DNA of 64,000 bases from Kitagawia praeruptora (GCA_037693485.1 CM075351.1:96428001-96492000); one strand, 5' to 3'. Counted from the stretch's first letter, positions 1-12,466 are shown. Notes: generated by a model from the letters alone, not told the origin. Numbers and translations: made by a program.

Positions 1-450
1 GTCCGGGTCGCGCTATTTTTCGTCCGTTTTGGATCGTGTTTTATGTTTCTTTTTGTTTTAAGTATATGGGAATTAGATGAGTAAGATCAAGATGAGATTC
101 ATAGCAGGTGCAGTTTTCACGAAGATGGTTATACCGTTATTGTAACGAGGATCTCCATTAAAGATGCAAAGTTATCGATGTTATTTCATGGTGGTGATAC
201 CGTGATTTGGGAGCCGTGCTTGCAGCGCTTATGCTTTAGTAATCATGAAAACGATTTCTGCTGTTGTTTTTTTGATCGATTCTCGTTTGTCATAGGAAAG
301 TTTCTTGATTGTAGATGCCGTATGGCTTTATGTTTTTGAAATTTTCCGTTCCCGATCAAAAGAAAAAAAAAAGGATCAATTAGCACTTCTTTTCAATATA
401 TGTATAATCAAGCTTGGAACTAATGCTTCAAAAATGAATTGATGGTGCAG

Positions 451-908
451 CTGTGTACAATGTGAGTTGGAACTTCAATGTCAAGGATTGGCCTCATGAT
501 ACCAATATCACCTTTCGGGCGGGTGACATACTTGGTAAGTGTATTGTGTATATTTACATTCTTCACTTGCTTGTCTTTTTGCTATGTTTTTGAAAAGCTA
601 AAATACCCTACCCCAATGTTTTTAATGTTTTACTTACAAATTTATTTTATATGTTGTAACATTTAAGACATTCTTATTCGAGTTTAATCTTGTTAATTTT
701 TGCAGTATTTAACTATGATCAAGATATGCATAATGTGATTCCAGTAGACGAGGCAAATTACTTGAATTGTTCAATCCCTGAGGTTGCTGCTGCTGTTTAT
801 ACTTCGGGTCATGATTCGATAGTGCTCGGACCTGGAACAAACTACTTCATTTGTGGCACCATGGGCCATTGTATTGCTGGAATGTTAATAAATGTCACTG
901 CAGCTTAA
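451..908 (+). CDS. Phytocyanin (plantacyanin / basic blue protein), 5' partial
   Basis: Two exons are visible, 451-534 and 706-908, with a GT donor at 535 and an AG acceptor ending at 705. They encode 96 codons of a blue-copper (phytocyanin) domain. All four type 1 copper ligands are present: His in MHNV, then Cys, His and Met in the motif FICGTMGHCIAGM. The two cysteines of the usual disulfide (YLNC and GHC) are also there. Phytocyanins are small secreted, apoplastic electron-transfer-type proteins. The first exon with the signal peptide is not seen in bases 1-450, so it lies before the window or is lost. The exon-phase pattern is identical to the copy at 3564-4912, so the two are tandem duplicates. 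Confidence 0.85.
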
Positions 909-1768
909 TTCATATTACGGACGTGAATTTTTGAGTGGACATCATTTAATATTTGAAATGAAATAGTGTATAGATTTTTTTTAATTCTATTTCCAAAAAT
1001 GTTATGTATAATCTACATGGTTTATATCTATAATTCGTATGGATTATTCAATTTTTCTCACAAATATTATCATAATATTTCGTCATATATAAAAATTGGT
1101 GAATATCCAAATGTTTCCTATGTTAAATATAGGGTGGAAGACTGCTTGACATAACTCAATTTATGTGTGTAAGTATACAAAATCATCGAAAGATAACTCC
1201 TATGTTAAACAAAGTGTGGAAGAATAACTTATATTTCAATTTTGATTCGAAAGTTAATGAATTTTTTTGTCATATTCATGTTAAACATAGAGTGAAAGAA
1301 TAACTTATATTTTAATTTTAATTCGAAAGTTAATGACTTTTTTGCCATATTTCATGGGGTTTTCGAAAAATAATATTATTTTTTCAAATACCGTATCCAT
1401 ATGTATATATTAGATTTTTTTTAAACTCAGGCACATCAATTTTTTGTTTTTTTTGAATAAAAAAAAAACTCGATGTGCCTGACAAGTTCTTTAACCATTG
1501 TATTTATTTGTTTTTAATAATGATCTCAAAGTTTTGATGATGAACAAACGATTAATATAACTGAATCCACAGTTTTTGCATTTCTGTTAATTGTATTTTA
1601 GGTTCTTAATTAGATATTTTATTGTCACCCTTTTACTAATCCACAAGCTTTTGTCTTTCAAAACTCAATAAATATATAAGATGGAATAAAATAATTTCAA
1701 AGTAGGGCCAATTTGTAGAGAGAAAGTCAATAATCAAGAAAATAGTGGTTTACTTTTTGACCATAATG
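909..1768. other. AT-rich intergenic stretch with a short tandem repeat
   Basis: No gene is seen. Around 1122-1355 there are about three degenerate copies of a 76-80 bp unit, starting near 1122, 1202 and 1278. Each contains ATGTTAAAC followed by a GTGGAAGA-like stretch and ATTCGAAAGTTAATGA. Confidence 0.6.
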
Positions 1769-2334
1769 GTTCACATCACGAATATTCGGATACGGACATG
1801 CCTATATCCGTATCTGTATCTGAAATTGTCGGATTCAGATACGGATAATATCCGCTTTATTTTGGATACGAATAATATCCGTTTTTTAATACGAATGCAG
1901 ATATTTCGGACGAATATCGAATTTTTAAGATTTTTTTGACGTGTATTGATGATTTCAAAACAATTTTTTTTTATTTAGAAAAAATAAAACTGTGAACGCC
2001 GTACTAAATATCTAATTTTATTATCTTTAAAATATTAAACTCAAATGAAATTTTTATATATGTCTATAATATTATTACAATTATATAAAATTTGTGTAAA
2101 TGTATTATTTAATTAATAAACACATATAAACACTACATGCTAGAAAAAAAATCTTAAATTATATAATTTAAATATTATATATTCCATTTCGGATTCGGAT
2201 ACTCCGGATTCAGATACGAATAATATCCGTTTTATTTCGGATACGAATAATATCCGCTTTTTCTCGAATACGAATGTAGATATTTCGGACGAATATCGAA
2301 TTTGTCGGCTTTTTTTGACAGCCCTAGTTCACAT
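1769..2334. mobile_element. hAT-like non-autonomous element missing its 5' terminus
   Basis: The 8-bp direct repeat GTTCACAT at 1769-1776 and 2327-2334 flanks 550 bp. The interior is full of ATCCG/CGGAT-type short inverted motifs. The right end reads TTGACAGCCCTA, matching the end of the hAT element at 12708-14171 (TTGACAACCCTA). The left end starts abruptly inside CGAATATTCGG and lacks the TAGGGGTGTCAA terminus. It cannot transpose as it stands. Confidence 0.7.
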
Positions 2335-2339
2335 GTTAA

Positions 2340-3166
2340 CGAACACCACCGAAAAACTTTTTCTCTCTCTCCCATCCCTTCTTCTTCTTCTTCTTCTTCG
2401 TAAGGTTCTCCTCCTCCGGCGGTGGTTTATCCACCGACCGGAGGCCCCTTTTCTTGTCTGGTTTCTTTATTTCTTTCAATAATCATCCTCCTTCTGTGAG
2501 GATTGTGAGTTTTTGAGTTGTTTACCCATTAATTAGGTTTATTTGTCTCTCCTTGTGAGAGTTTGTTTGTCTCTCCTTGTGAGAGTTTGTTTGGCTTGTT
2601 TGGTTTGATGAAGGTCCACGAGATTTGGAAAGTCTGCATCGAAGCTGGGATGCGGATGATTATTGCAAGAGCTCACAACTCACAATCGATTGTTCTGTAC
2701 CTGTGGGGGGTCTTCACTTTCGGCATGTCTATAGCTGGTATCCGGCATGTAGATAGCTGGGGTATTGCTCGTCCTTTGGGGGTTTCTTTTTTTGGCATGT
2801 CTATAGCTGGTATCCGGCATGTAGATAGCTGGATTGTCGTTCTTCTAACCATAGTTTATGCAATTGAGACTTCTGAACACTGGGTTCGGAATTTGCTTGA
2901 GGGTTGGAGGGAATATCAGGTTGGAGCGAGCTGTTGTCAAGAAACCATTTCTTGGACAAAATCTTTAAAGCACAATTATCACGTGCTAATTGTTCGATTA
3001 TTGGTCTGCGAATCGTGTGGTTCTTTTGCTTGCAAATGCTACATTAATTCTATGTCAGGCTATGGAGAGTGGTCTGTCACTCCTCCTATTTTATTAATCA
3101 TGTACTCGAGAGTGATAATTTTTAAGTAATGCAAGTACGATTTGTTCAAAAAAAAAAAAAAAAAAA
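2340..3166 (+). other. Poly(A)-tailed retroposon-like sequence
   Basis: A pyrimidine-rich leader with CTT repeats (2360-2400) and a GC-rich hairpin near 2420 is followed by about 700 bp without splice signals. It ends in a 19-base A run at about 3148-3166. A 39-bp segment occurs twice, at 2722-2760 and 2794-2832, and each copy itself holds two GGCATGT(C/A)-type 17-mers. A 188-codon frame at 2563-3129 runs through it but resembles nothing I know. The tail suggests a reverse-transcribed transcript (LINE/SINE tail or processed RNA). I could not find a target duplication. Confidence 0.4.
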
Positions 3167-3490
3167 TGAGACGCTGCACTTAACATGTTTATGCACTGTA
3201 AATCTGGCTATTCACCTCTGTCTCGAAAAATTTTACACACTCAAATCTCGAATTCTAATTTCGAGAAGCCGAAAATTCTCATCACAATAAAATCGGTTAA
3301 CACCCCGAAAATGGGTTCAAGTCATTACAAATACAAAGTTGTTCACTACGAAACGAGATAATCACAACACAATTTCTCGAGACTGAACTGCACTATACAT
3401 ACAAATGTAAAAATCGAATCTTACCAAAAACAAAGGAAAATAGTTGATCAGTAAGCACACATTTGAAGACTTTCGAAACAAAAGCATTTC

Positions 3491-3498
3491 TATATATA
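3491..3498 (+). promoter_or_regulatory. Putative TATA box of the plantacyanin gene
   Basis: TATATATA lies 66 bp upstream of the ATG at 3564, a normal distance for a plant core promoter with a short leader. Confidence 0.5.
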
Positions 3499-3563
3499 CA
3501 GAAACATTCATAGCAATAACAAATCTGTAGCCTTCCTGTCTTACTGTCACTCTTTAAGAAAAG

Positions 3564-4912
3564 ATGACTAAGAGTATCAAGTTCATATTAGTCTCAATTT
3601 CTATGGCTCTGTCATTTTTCGGCATTGATGAGGCCATGGCTGGCCGGCTTCTGCTGAATGCACCATTCCAGCTTCCTTCCATCCCCAACTTACCATTTCC
3701 CTCCTTCCCCGGGATTCCAGGTATATTTTTTCTTCATTATATATGTAACTGGTTAATGGCACTTCTCGTCCTCAAACTTCTTAGTGTCATGCATTATGAC
3801 ACTTGAAGTTACGAACACAACATTTTCTCTGTTTAGTGTTGACCGTGTCCTGCAATGAGGTTTATAACCTCAACTATTCATGTGAATGTCAGCAGTATTA
3901 ATGCCACTGCAAGAAGTTGCCAACTTAGGAGGATAAATATGTTAGTTCTGAACTATATGGATGAAAACTTAACATGTAATGGACTCCGAAGAGAAAAGTG
4001 TTTTATATCTTCCCATTCTAAGTCTTTTCAAAAATATGTATAATAAATAATAGAAAGTTAGTTATTTTACCCTTATAATTCCTTCTGGGCAATGCATTTT
4101 AAATTATTACTTTTTTGATATAAAAGCTTACCTCCCCAGTCCACGTTCTACTGTTTGTGCATATATGTGTGCATGTTAGGCTTATCGCCACTGTTGCCAG
4201 TCCATGCTCTACAGTTTGTGCATATATGTGTTTGTGTTAAAGCTCTTGATTTTTGAGGTATCTACAAAGAAGTTGAGAATCCATGACAGCAAAGTCTGCA
4301 TGATAAATTTCTTTGTATTAGTATCCATAATCAATGTGAGCTGTTATCTGTAATTGATTTATAGTTTACCCTGAGAGAAAGCAGCTTACAAGTAATACAT
4401 AAATTTTGGGATTATGAATTACTGTACAACTAAATGACTTGCAACACACAATTTAAAGCACATCAATGCTCCACGAAAAAAAATGCAGTGGTTTATTATG
4501 TTGCCTGGGACTTCAACATAAAGGATTGGCCTTCTGGGAAGACCTTTCATGCAGGTGACATAATTGGTAAGCCAACAATAATCTGTTAAATTATAGAATT
4601 TATCATTGTTATAGATCAACAAGATTTGGATACACATTCTTCTGAATAACTTCAGTTTAATTAATTACACTTCTGCATTTGATTGAATGATTTCCGTTTG
4701 CAGTATTTAACTACAATAGAAATCTTCATAATGTGGTCAGAATAAATGAGACCAAATATGAAGAATACCTGAACTGTGTTGTCCCTGACAAGGCAAAAGT
4801 TCTTAGCACTGGAAATGATGCAATCATACTACAAAATGGAGTAAACTACTTCATCTGTGGCACGATGGGCCACTGCACTGCTGGAATGCAGATAGCAATT
4901 GTTACGACCTAA
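3564..4912 (+). CDS. Phytocyanin (plantacyanin-like), complete, three exons
   Basis: Exons are 3564-3720, 4489-4566 and 4704-4912, all with GT-AG junctions in matching phase. They give 147 residues. Residues 1-26 form a secretion signal ending in EAMA. A proline-rich stretch of about 25 residues follows (FQLPSIPNLPFPSF region), which is unusual at the N-terminus of a plantacyanin. The blue-copper domain then carries His in LHNV, Cys and His in FICGTMGHC, and Met in AGM, so copper binding should be intact. YLNC and GHC give the usual disulfide. The expected location is the cell wall or apoplast. It is the downstream tandem partner of the gene at 451-908 and the only gene in the window without a visible lesion. 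Confidence 0.88.
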
Positions 4913-5089
4913 TTATTTCTCAATTAATAGCAAAATGTTTTAATCCAAGTGATCTCAATTGTAATTATCAGAAAAGTGTTTGATAAAATATCTTCAATTA
5001 GTTTAACTCCTTCAAACCTCGATCCTTGTGTACGTGTAAGTCTAGACATTTCTCGTGACAATAAAAACTATTGTTTTACATTCGACCAC

Positions 5090-5765
5090 AAGGCAAGAAC
5101 TTCTTAGGTGGTACTTTTTGTCAAACATTGTACTTCTTATCTGGCAAGAATTTCTTAAACAAGGCAAAGAAAAATGGATCATGTACCTCTTTGTTGAGTA
5201 GGCCCTCTAACATGGAGGCGGTAGATGCATCAGTTGAACTAAATATGTGTGCCAATATGAGTAGATATGCTTCATTGTACTTCTTCATTTAAATACATCC
5301 ACATTCAAGTATATCGAGGGTGACGTCATCTGGCAAGCAATACTTTTAACTTCCATTTGTGCCAGCACATCATTGCTTCGTCAAACCTTCTTGTCAAAAT
5401 CCTTAGATCACCATTGTGTATGTCCTATTGTCCTTGAATTACGTTGCAATCCCTTGGAACTTTGGAAGGAAGATTAGCATAAAGATATTAGACATAGAAA
5501 TATTAAGGATAAAAACACTGAAAATATCGCCAATAATAATATGAACAGCAAAAATATCAAGAAAATTGATAAAAATACACAAATACCGAAACACGGAGAT
5601 CAAAACAGAGTATACTTTAATTTTTACGAATGCAGATAAGAGTCTAGTGAATTCAAAAAATGAAGGTAAAGGTTGCATTTTTACCATTTGGTGAAACAAG
5701 TTAAGTGGTTCCTCGAAGTTATCAAACCCTAGTTTTGATATACTTAGGAGTATATTATGTAATTG
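5090..5765 (-). pseudogene. Decayed RFL-type PPR gene relic
   Basis: Read on the minus strand, about 5600-5765 matches the start of the PPR genes at 8908 and 50599: a DKML-like stretch, then QPLPSFFEFTRLL corresponding to KPLPSVIDFSQLL, then an FRDMC-like stretch. Bases 5090-5440 match their last two repeats and C-terminus. The middle, about ten repeats, is gone and many stops interrupt what remains. It is the oldest member of the local RFL cluster. Confidence 0.7.
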
Positions 5766-6635
5766 AATTGGTGAGAATGAGGGATAAGGGTTAGGGTTAG
5801 AGGAAATGGAGGAAAATGATATACTATAATAATAAGATATGTAAATAAAATACGAATAAGGAAGTACTATATGAATGGAGAGAAGAACCTGAATGGTGTA
5901 GATATTAAGATTGTGAAAAAGGCATTGATCATTAATATATTGGCCTCTTTAAATCATAATTTAAATAAAGATGCTTAGTACTGAGAGATGCAGCTATGAA
6001 GATGCTCAATGCTGCAATACACATGGATCTAGTGACAGACTCAACTATAGTCTATGCTAAAGCGGCCCCGATTAAAAGCTCAAACCTTGAAGTCTATATA
6101 GTTATTTGACAAATGTTAAGGAAACAGGGAATCTCCTGTAGACATGTATTACTTCCTCTGTAGTAAACAATGCAAAATTATATCCGAGATTCTCGCAGAG
6201 AGTTGTGTTCGAGATTAAAAACATAAACATTATAAAGTAGAAAAGCTTAGGATAACATAAAAACTCGAGAACTTATTTTTTCACTAAGAAGTAATACTAG
6301 GTGATTCCAATGGAAACTCTGTGAAGCTAAGTCTAGAATAGTTGCAAATATATACTTGGTCTGAGAGGCTCTGCTAGTGCCAGTATCAGTCAGTCTCAGG
6401 TTGTTCATCATCAAAATTTAAACTTCGTCCAGGTACCCCCTCTTCCTAGAATATGTCAACTGAGCCTTGTTACAATGAATAATTGGTCGACTAGCATTTT
6501 TTATGGTCCCAAAACATAGAGCACAAATTTTTGTATATGATTAACCATGCTTCCAGAAAATGTTAAATATTTATATAGATGTGCACTGCTAGGCTGCTAC
6601 ACATAAAGTGAGTAAGATACATTAAACAAATTTAT
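5766..6635. other. Intergenic, no gene seen
   Basis: AT-rich sequence with only short spurious frames. No repeat or RNA gene was recognised. Confidence 0.5.
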
Positions 6636-7036
6636 TGAAATACCTTATAATACATGCTTATTTCATTTATCAATTATATTTTATCATCTCACAGAATAAA
6701 ATTAAGTACCTTAGTAGTTCATTTTGCTGATATCAACAATAACCAGAGAGAGGATGAGCTTAGTAGTTCCCAAAACTGAAGAAATTGATCCAAAGTAGTG
6801 CAAAATGATAAAGATTCCATATAACAAAATAGTCACTGAACTTAAGTAACGACATCAAGAACTTTGTAGGCAAAGAGAAAGTGGTTTTGAATTCAAAGAA
6901 TCAATTATCATTAAAGTGGTAAATACATCTGCTCAGAAGACATCTTGCAAGTTGTCTTTGTACATTTTAATTAAATAATTTACAGTTTGAGACTTTAGAA
7001 CTTGTAAATTTTAAAAATTAAACATCTAACCTCTAA
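6636..7036. repeat. 3' flank of PPR-A, duplicated downstream of PPR-C
   Basis: About 400 bp starting TTTATTGAAATACCTT is shared with 46146-46560 at high identity, and more distantly with 46640-46960. This shows that the gene and its downstream flank were duplicated together. Confidence 0.8.
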
Positions 7037-7040
7037 GTAA

Positions 7041-8908
7041 CTATGTCAAGAACTTTTTGCGCAAAGCAAGAACAGCAGGATCCTGTTCTTGCGATTCAAG
7101 TAAGTCCAGTAATGCCGAGGCAGTAGATGCGTCTGCTGAGAAGCCGCGAGCAAACATTTCATCTATGAGTACACTAGCATCATTGTACTTCTTATTGTGA
7201 AAAAACCCGCGGATAAGTGTGTTGTAGGTAACATCATTTGGCAAGCAACCATTGGCTTCCATTTTCAGAAATAGTTCATTTGCATCTTTGAGTAACCCAT
7301 CATGACAATATGCTTGGATCATCATTGTGTATGTCTTGACATCAGGTCGCAAACCTTTTAAAGGAAGGTTGTCAAACAGACTTCTTGCCTTTTCAAGATG
7401 TCCATTCTTGCTCAACCCGTCTATTAGAGTACTGTAAATGCATATATTAGGAGTTAAACCAGCGGATAGCATCGTGTCAAAGAAGGACAGTGCTTCAACA
7501 ACAAAACGGTTCTGGCAAAGACCATGCAACAAGATACTGCAAGTAAAGTTATTTAGCATAAGACCTTTGTTCAGCATCATCTTCACCTTGAAAAATTTCC
7601 GTGCTTCAACATGTCTACCCGTATGGAAAAAACCTTGCAATATAGTATTGTAAGTCTCAATAGTCGGTGTCAAACCTTCAAGAGGCATTCGTTGAAAGAG
7701 ATCTATTGCTCTATCTACTTTCAACTTCTTACAAAAACCATTTATCAAGATATTATAGCTATGAGTGTCGGGCATTATTCCCCTTCTCTTCATGGTTCCA
7801 AGCACTGCTAGTGCTTCATCAACTTCCCCCCTCAAGCAGTATCCATCCATGAGTGCACTATAAGTGACTACATCGGGAGAGTGGCCTCTTTGAGTCATGA
7901 ACTCTATCACATGCTCTGCATCTTTAATCATGCCTTCTTTGCCATATGCATCAACCAAAATATTGAAAGTATAAACAGTTGGAGAGATGTTACTAATACT
8001 CATCTCTCTTAACAATTCATTGACATCCTGCCATCGACTAAAGTCACACAGGCCTTGGATTAATGAGTTATAGGTTATAACGTTTGGCTGTATGCCTTTC
8101 TTGGTCATTTGATGGAGAAGATCCAACGCTTGATCCACTAATCTAAGTTTACATACACAGTCAATTAATGTGTTATAAGTTATTGCACTGGGTTTGCAAC
8201 CTTTCTTCTCCATATACCTGAACAGCATAAAAGCCTCAGAAAGATGACCTCTCTTGCAGAGGCCGTCGATAACAGTGGTATAGGTAACAACATCCGGTTG
8301 AATAACTTTGAATCTGACGAGGTTTGTGAACAAAAGCTGAGCATCACAGGATTATCTTGGGAAATGAGGCCCCTAATAAGAGTGTTATAAGTAACCACAG
8401 TTGGTACAAAACCGCGCTTGATGATTCCAGCCAATAAAGAAAAGGCATAATCGACACGATTCAAATGACAAAAACAGTTAATGGCAGTACTGAAAGTAAA
8501 AATATTAACAGGAATGTTTTTGACACACATATCCCTAAAGAGGGAGACAGCTGCGGAGTGCTCTTTCATTTTGACAAGGGCAGCTAACAGTTGGCTAAAG
8601 TCAATAACAGAAGGTAGTGGTTTCATAAGGAGCATTTTATCGAACACAACAAGAGCATCGTCGAGATTATCGAAACCAACCTTTGATTTCTCGAGGAGTA
8701 AATGTTGAAGGCGAGCATGAGTGGGATTAGAGGAATAAGGAAAATGGGGTTTGGGATTAGGGTTAGGTTTGGTGGAAAACAAAAGTAGTAAATGTGAATG
8801 AAATCCAAACAAAGCAAGAGGAGGAGGACGACAAGTGATACCTGCAGCTGAATGTGGAAGAAATACGAGGCAAGAGGACGATATCGATCTAATAGTCTTC
8901 TTCATCAT
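7041..8908 (-). pseudogene. RFL-type PPR gene A, inactivated by one frameshift
   Basis: A P-class pentatricopeptide-repeat gene of the restorer-of-fertility-like group. Such proteins bind organelle, usually mitochondrial, transcripts. The N-terminus is Ser/Arg-rich (MMKKTIRSISSS), as in a mitochondrial presequence. About fourteen 35-residue repeats follow, with VTYNTLI-type helices. The reading frame breaks near 8341-8350: this copy reads GAGCATCACAGG where PPR-C reads GAGCCTCCACAGG, one base more. Upstream the frame is 8908 to about 8347; downstream it resumes and runs to 7041. With one base added the length would be 1,869 bp, or 622 residues plus stop, matching PPR-C (621). No intron. A sequencing error at this site would be the alternative to a real lesion. 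Confidence 0.85.
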
Positions 8909-9100
8909 CTTTCAATCTTCTCTTCTACCTCTTTCTCTCCTTCACTTCTACTTATTATTTTGAGAAAGGTTTGTTTCTTCTAGGCTCTACCTCATAAAGC
9001 AGCCTTGCACTCAACATTTCTAGGAGAAAAACAACAAATTTTTAAATAGTCGTCCGATATGTTGGTTATTTTTAATGCCCCATGTGCGAGTGACACGTTA

Positions 9101-9370
9101 CACAACATATGTCCAACAGTTCTGATTTAAAAAAAAATTATATTGTACTGCAGAAACTTTCCGCGGTACGGAGTAGTTACAAAAATGCCCCTGTTTTCAC
9201 ATAAAAAATCTACTGTTCACCGTACCGCGGAAAGTTTCTGCGGTACGTGAACAGTGGAGGTATTTATGTAATTTCTCTGTACCGCGGAAAATTTTTGCGG
9301 TACGGTGTAAATTTTTTTTTAAAATGAGGACCGTTGGATCGTTCCAACGATCCTGAAACCATATGTTGTG
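9101..9370. mobile_element. Foldback element with three CG-rich dyads
   Basis: Inverted ends CACAACATATG (9101-9111) and CATATGTTGTG (9360-9370) continue inward as imperfect inverted repeats around an A8-9 and T9 tract. Between them lie three 25-bp dyads of form GTACCGC-N11-GCGGTAC: 9145-9169 (one arm mismatch), 9222-9246 and 9279-9303. No coding capacity. No target duplication could be fixed. Confidence 0.6.
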
Positions 9371-9424
9371 AAACAGTTTTATGGCAAATGTTTGCCATAG
9401 AACGGACTCCATTTTTAATTATTG

Positions 9425-10975
9425 GGATATGTAATTGTAAATCTATTACTATATATTATACGTGAACACAGGGGTAAAAGTTTTGCTTTTAATTACCTGT
9501 GAAATTATCTTTATGACCCTATCTTTCTTAAAATAACAAAATTGCCTGACACATTTTATTCTGCCGCAGTGTTATCGATCTATTATCGTCGTCTCCCCTC
9601 ACCGATCGTCGTCGTTGTCTCCCCTTGCCGATCGTATCTGCTGCTTCAATCTCTACCCTTTCTCCTTCCTTTCAATCTGTAGCCTTTCTCCTTCCTCAGT
9701 TTCGCAATTTTATTGGTAGATTTCAAACGGTATGATTTTTGTTATTTACATATATGCTATATAATATGTTCGTGTGTGTATATATTGCAATTTTATTGGC
9801 AGATTCGAAAGCTATGATTTTTGTTATTTGCATATATGCTATATATAGTGTGTGTATATACGTGTGTTGATAGTGATGGGTTTATTTGTTAAATTATGGA
9901 CAACCCTTTTTAATTCTTGTGCATTCTTGAGTTTTAAAGTTGATTACTTTATGTTTTTTGGGGTTTAAGAGATTTTAGTTTTGATTAAACTCACTCTTTT
10001 TCCAAAAATTTCATCCCAAAAATGGGATGATACTTTGCTCCCCACCATTTACTTCATTCGGTTTAAAAGATGCAGGGCCTTAGTTTCCAATTTGAACATA
10101 CAATTCTCAGGAGTTGGGGCAAGTTACACAACATTTCACCCCTGCGAGTCTTAATTCGGATATTATAGTATGGTCTACAGGAAAAACCGCTTAATCTATT
10201 GAAATTTGATCTTTTGTTTTTTCTTAGTAAGAGGAGATGGAAATCATTCCTGCTATAATATTTGTTAGCCCAGAGTGATTATAATGTTTCATGAGCAGGG
10301 AAATGTACATTTGTAAAGAACTGTCTTCTGAAAAAAGCTATAATGAAACCAAAATATTTTTGTACATATTGATGAATTTGATATTAGAAAATGAGGAAAT
10401 TTTGGAGGTTATTATGATTGATATACATATATGCTCTTACTTACGAGACCAACCAAACTGGATTGAAGTTGAAGTATAAATGTCTAAACAATAATCATTT
10501 GTTTTCAGAACCATAGATATACATTATTGGAGACCAACCAAACTGGATTGAAGTTGAATTATAAATGTCTAAACAAGAATCATTTGTTCTCAGAACCATA
10601 TATATACATTATACCGGATTGGGTCCGAAAATTGTTGCAGAATCATAGATATACATTATACAGGATTGGGTCCGAAAATTGTTGCAGCATACCTTACAAA
10701 ACCTATTTATGTGTAAATACATGGGAATCTCATTCACTCTTATCATGTTTAGTATAAAATTTTAGAATTTTCATCTTATCACTCTTATTATTCACGTAAA
10801 ATACGTTGTAACAACCATCTGGACGTGGTGTATTTATATATAGTTATGAGTGTGAATGTTTGCCACTTGTGGCCTTATATTAGTTTGGAAAACAAAAGCA
10901 CCCAACTGAGGCCAATATGTGTGCCTTTGCTTTTAGGCAATCAACTACAATTCTCATTTTTCTTTTATGATGCAG
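9425..10975. other. Non-coding stretch upstream of the methyltransferase pseudogene
   Basis: 9560-9720 is a CTC/TCGTCGTC-rich leader-like stretch that could be the old 5' untranslated region. 10445-10618 is an 87-bp unit repeated twice (GAGACCAACCAAACTGG start) and about 10613-10700 is a unit of about 53 bp repeated twice (GGATTGGGTCCGAAAATTG). No exon was recognised. Confidence 0.45.
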
Positions 10976-12466
10976 ATCTGCTGGTTATGGTAGAAAGTAG
11001 GTTCAGAAAAAGACAAAGGTTTCCAAAAGTTCCTGGATAATGTTCAATACAAGTGTAATGGCATATTACGCTATGAGAGAATCTTTGGACAGGGCTATGT
11101 GAGCACCGGAGGGTTTGGTATAACACATTGACTCTATTCCTTTCTACCCTTATTTAGCTGATTCAAAGAACACCAATAAAATGGCATGTGTGTGTGTGTG
11201 TTTTTCTGTGTCTGTCTATGTTGTGTTTCTCTACGTGTGCTTGTGGATATGCACGAAGTATGAATAAATTATGAGAGAATTCGATCTTCTTGGAATAATT
11301 TGAAATATTTTAAATCTATTTTGCTCAGTAGAAACTTGCACTACCTTCCATTTCTGATTCGTGACAAAAGGTTATTCATTTCTGAATTCCACGGGTCCAG
11401 TATAGCTTTTTTCTTTTATCCTTAGCTATTATAGTTTTTACTAATGGTTATTTAGTTTCGACATTAAATATCCTGTAAAATTTAATTAACAATTCGGAGG
11501 CATACACGAGTGTTCATTTTTTTCTGCAGAAGAGTTGACCAATGTCTTACAGAGTTGCCATTATTGTTTGTTATATATTTTGAGTTAAAGTGTTAAACCC
11601 AATTTTAGTACTCTGATTCCCTACTTTTACCTACAGAAACAACAAAAGAATTTGTTGCAAAGCTGGATCTTAAGCCTGGGTAGAAAGTTCTAGATGTGGG
11701 CTGTGGCATTAGTGGAGGTGACTTTTACATGGCAGAGAAGTTTGATGTTGACGTTGTTGGCATTGATCTCTCTGTTAATATGATCTCTTTTGCTCTTGAA
11801 CGGGCTATTGGGCTTAGATGTTCCGTTGAATTTGAGGTTGCTGATTGCACCACAAAAACATATCCTGAAAGCTCATTTGATGTGATCTATAGTCGTGACA
11901 CCATTCTACACATTCAAGTAATCTCTTTCTCCATAAGCTTTAAATTCTCATTCTCAGTTACTTAACATGTTAACAAACAGCTCATGGTCTGCTGATAGTT
12001 CTCAGTTTTTAGGGAGATATGTGGATCCATTTTATTAGCTGAAAGCATACTAAGTACAACTATATTAAAAGTACACCATATGTTACAATTAATGTTGCTA
12101 TTACTTTGTATTCATTACCTTGCTTCCAGGTTTTCTTTAGCTGAGAAAACATAATAGTTCCAAAATGTCATTTAGGATGTCCTCTATAACAATGCGAACA
12201 TGGTTTCTTCTCCTGGGAAAACAAAGCTGATTTGCATGCATGTTTAGAAAGTGATAAGAATGTGTACCTTTTCAGTGTTTCATCAGAGGTTTATGTTGGA
12301 TATGATGATGGGTTCTTTATCAGTACAACAAGATTAATGCTAATTTTGGCATGTAAAGTTTTTATTTCTTTCTTTATTGCCACTTCTGAGCCTTGGAGCT
12401 TATGTATTTGCTGATGAAATAATCAGGACAAACCTGCACTATTTAAATCCTTCTACAAATGGTTGA
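10976..12466 (+). pseudogene. Phosphoethanolamine N-methyltransferase pseudogene (three exons)
   Basis: Exons 10976-11117, 11637-11917 and 12427-about 12466 have GT-AG borders. They encode the linker and start of the second SAM-methyltransferase domain of plant PEAMT, the enzyme that makes phosphocholine from phosphoethanolamine. Diagnostic pieces are GFQKFLDNVQYK, LRYERIFGQGYVSTGG, the SAM-binding VLDVGCGISGG, VVGIDLS, and FDVIYSRDTILHIQ. Two in-frame TAG codons occur, at 10991-10993 and 11681-11683, both where the family has Gln (CAG to TAG). The glycine-rich GGK after WLKP is lost, and the first methyltransferase domain and the C-terminus are absent. Non-functional. Confidence 0.85.

Noticed and set aside
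2563..3129. 188-codon plus-strand frame as a gene
   Set aside because: Low-complexity repeats, no family match and a poly(A) tail. It is better described as retroposon-like sequence.
7438..7852. Plus-strand frames inside the PPR genes (also 47171-47765 and 48198-48392)
   Set aside because: Antisense shadows of the PPR repeats.
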